A stretch of DNA of 64,000 bases from Desulfosediminicola flagellatus. GTDB lineage: Bacteria > Desulfobacterota > Desulfobulbia > Desulfobulbales > Desulfocapsaceae. Under the pieces are notes generated by a model that was not told where the DNA came from, searched no databases, and was given only the letters and a program-made list of their open reading frames with translations. The translations under genes and the position numbers were made by a program. Shown here piece after piece: positions 63,861 through 64,000 of the stretch; the stretch's first letter is position 1, and each line of letters begins with the position of its first letter. The stretch covers positions 1,952,501-2,016,500 of the forward strand of contig NZ_CP050698.1 of assembly GCF_005116655.2 (NCBI RefSeq), written 5' to 3'.

Positions 63861-64000
63861 ATGAAAGTACAAACCTTCGGTGTTATCGGTGCAGGACAAA
63901 TGGGTGGCGGCATAGCCCAGGTAGCTGCAGCAAGCGGTTTGAATGTAATTCTGCATGATATCTCAGAGGAATTCATCGAGCGCGGTATGGCTCATATCCG
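63861..64000 (+). CDS. 3-hydroxyacyl-CoA (3-hydroxybutyryl-CoA) dehydrogenase, partial N-terminus
   Basis: The first 46 codons are visible: [20 protein letters not shown], then a stretch ending [13 protein letters not shown]. The GAGQMG dinucleotide motif and the Asp ending strand 2 (HDI) mark the NAD-binding domain of this family. GAAGGAGCATGGT is a strong ribosome binding site. The gene runs off the window. With the thiolase and crotonase it completes the acetoacetyl-CoA to crotonyl-CoA segment. Confidence 0.92.
   Translation, partial: MKVQTFGVIGAGQMGGGIAQVAAASGLNVILHDISEEFIERGMAHI

Overview
The window reads as a chromosome segment of a moderate-GC, Gram-negative anaerobe, most likely a Desulfobulbales-like member of the Desulfobacterota. 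This is inferred from the gene mix: a three-subunit proton-translocating transhydrogenase, an MttB-family methyltransferase, many acyl-CoA ligases and crotonases, a sigma-54 activator, and a sensor tail with the LLPIC-SFCKNIRDDKGYW signature common in that phylum. No rRNA, credible tRNA or CRISPR array was seen. No intact transposase or phage gene was seen, although there are many short non-coding repeats.

Layout. 0-2.3 kb (minus strand): pntB (cut by the window edge), pntA part 2 and pntA part 1. 2.3-5 kb: a small hypothetical protein and an orphan sigma-54 activator. 5-30 kb is a loose accessory region with long intergenic gaps. It holds single-gene units: crotonases, a MASE3 membrane sensor with no output domain, a lone receiver, a MarR regulator with an acyl-CoA ligase, a FIST sensor protein, a lysophospholipid acyltransferase, an isoprenylcysteine-methyltransferase-like protein, an SRPBCC protein, a SAM methyltransferase, an EptA/LtaS-like membrane sulfatase-fold enzyme, an SDR, a histidine phosphatase, an MttB-like protein, a PH-domain protein and a GNAT-like protein. 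About ten copies of a palindromic repeat (core AAGATAATTCCTGAACAT, spacer, inverted copy) are scattered from 5.2 to 28.4 kb, and none was seen from 30 to 64 kb. Two longer repeat modules, A (144 bp) and B (about 187 bp), occur twice in the same order (16.2-17.2 kb and 22.0-22.5 kb). They bracket the methyltransferase/sulfatase cassette, next to a broken tyrosine-recombinase fragment.

30-48 kb is more compact: amylosucrase, a CBS-HPP pair, an MFS carrier, guanine deaminase, a chemoreceptor followed by a periplasmic binding protein, a DksA-type zinc-finger protein, a MobB-like P-loop protein, and a clear thiamin unit. The thiamin unit is a TPP riboswitch with an attached terminator, then thiB, thiP, thiQ and thiamin pyrophosphokinase. 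An acyl-CoA ligase converges on it with a 12 bp overlap. Two MITE-like palindromic elements lie at 32.4 and 37.5 kb.

48-64 kb: a PhnD-like binding protein with a hybrid histidine kinase, dihydroorotase (pyrC), a small methyltransferase, and a block of C4-acyl-CoA metabolism. That block is a butyryl-CoA:acetate-type CoA-transferase, a Cache/HAMP/PAS/NarX-type kinase with its LuxR-type response regulator, an acyl-CoA ligase, a crotonase, a thiolase and the first codons of a 3-hydroxyacyl-CoA dehydrogenase. Together these could interconvert acetyl-CoA and crotonyl/butyryl-CoA, in fatty-acid or butyrate oxidation or in the reverse direction. The sequence does not fix the direction.

The strongest points for a second look are the two-level repeat system in 5-28 kb, the duplicated A-gene-B module, the two long perfect hairpins (15 and 18 bp stems), the PhnD-kinase pair, the MASE3 sensor without an output, and enzyme homologues lacking catalytic residues (SDR at 22.6 kb, ECHDC3-like protein at 25.9 kb). 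I did not find a multi-gene system that I would confidently call new.
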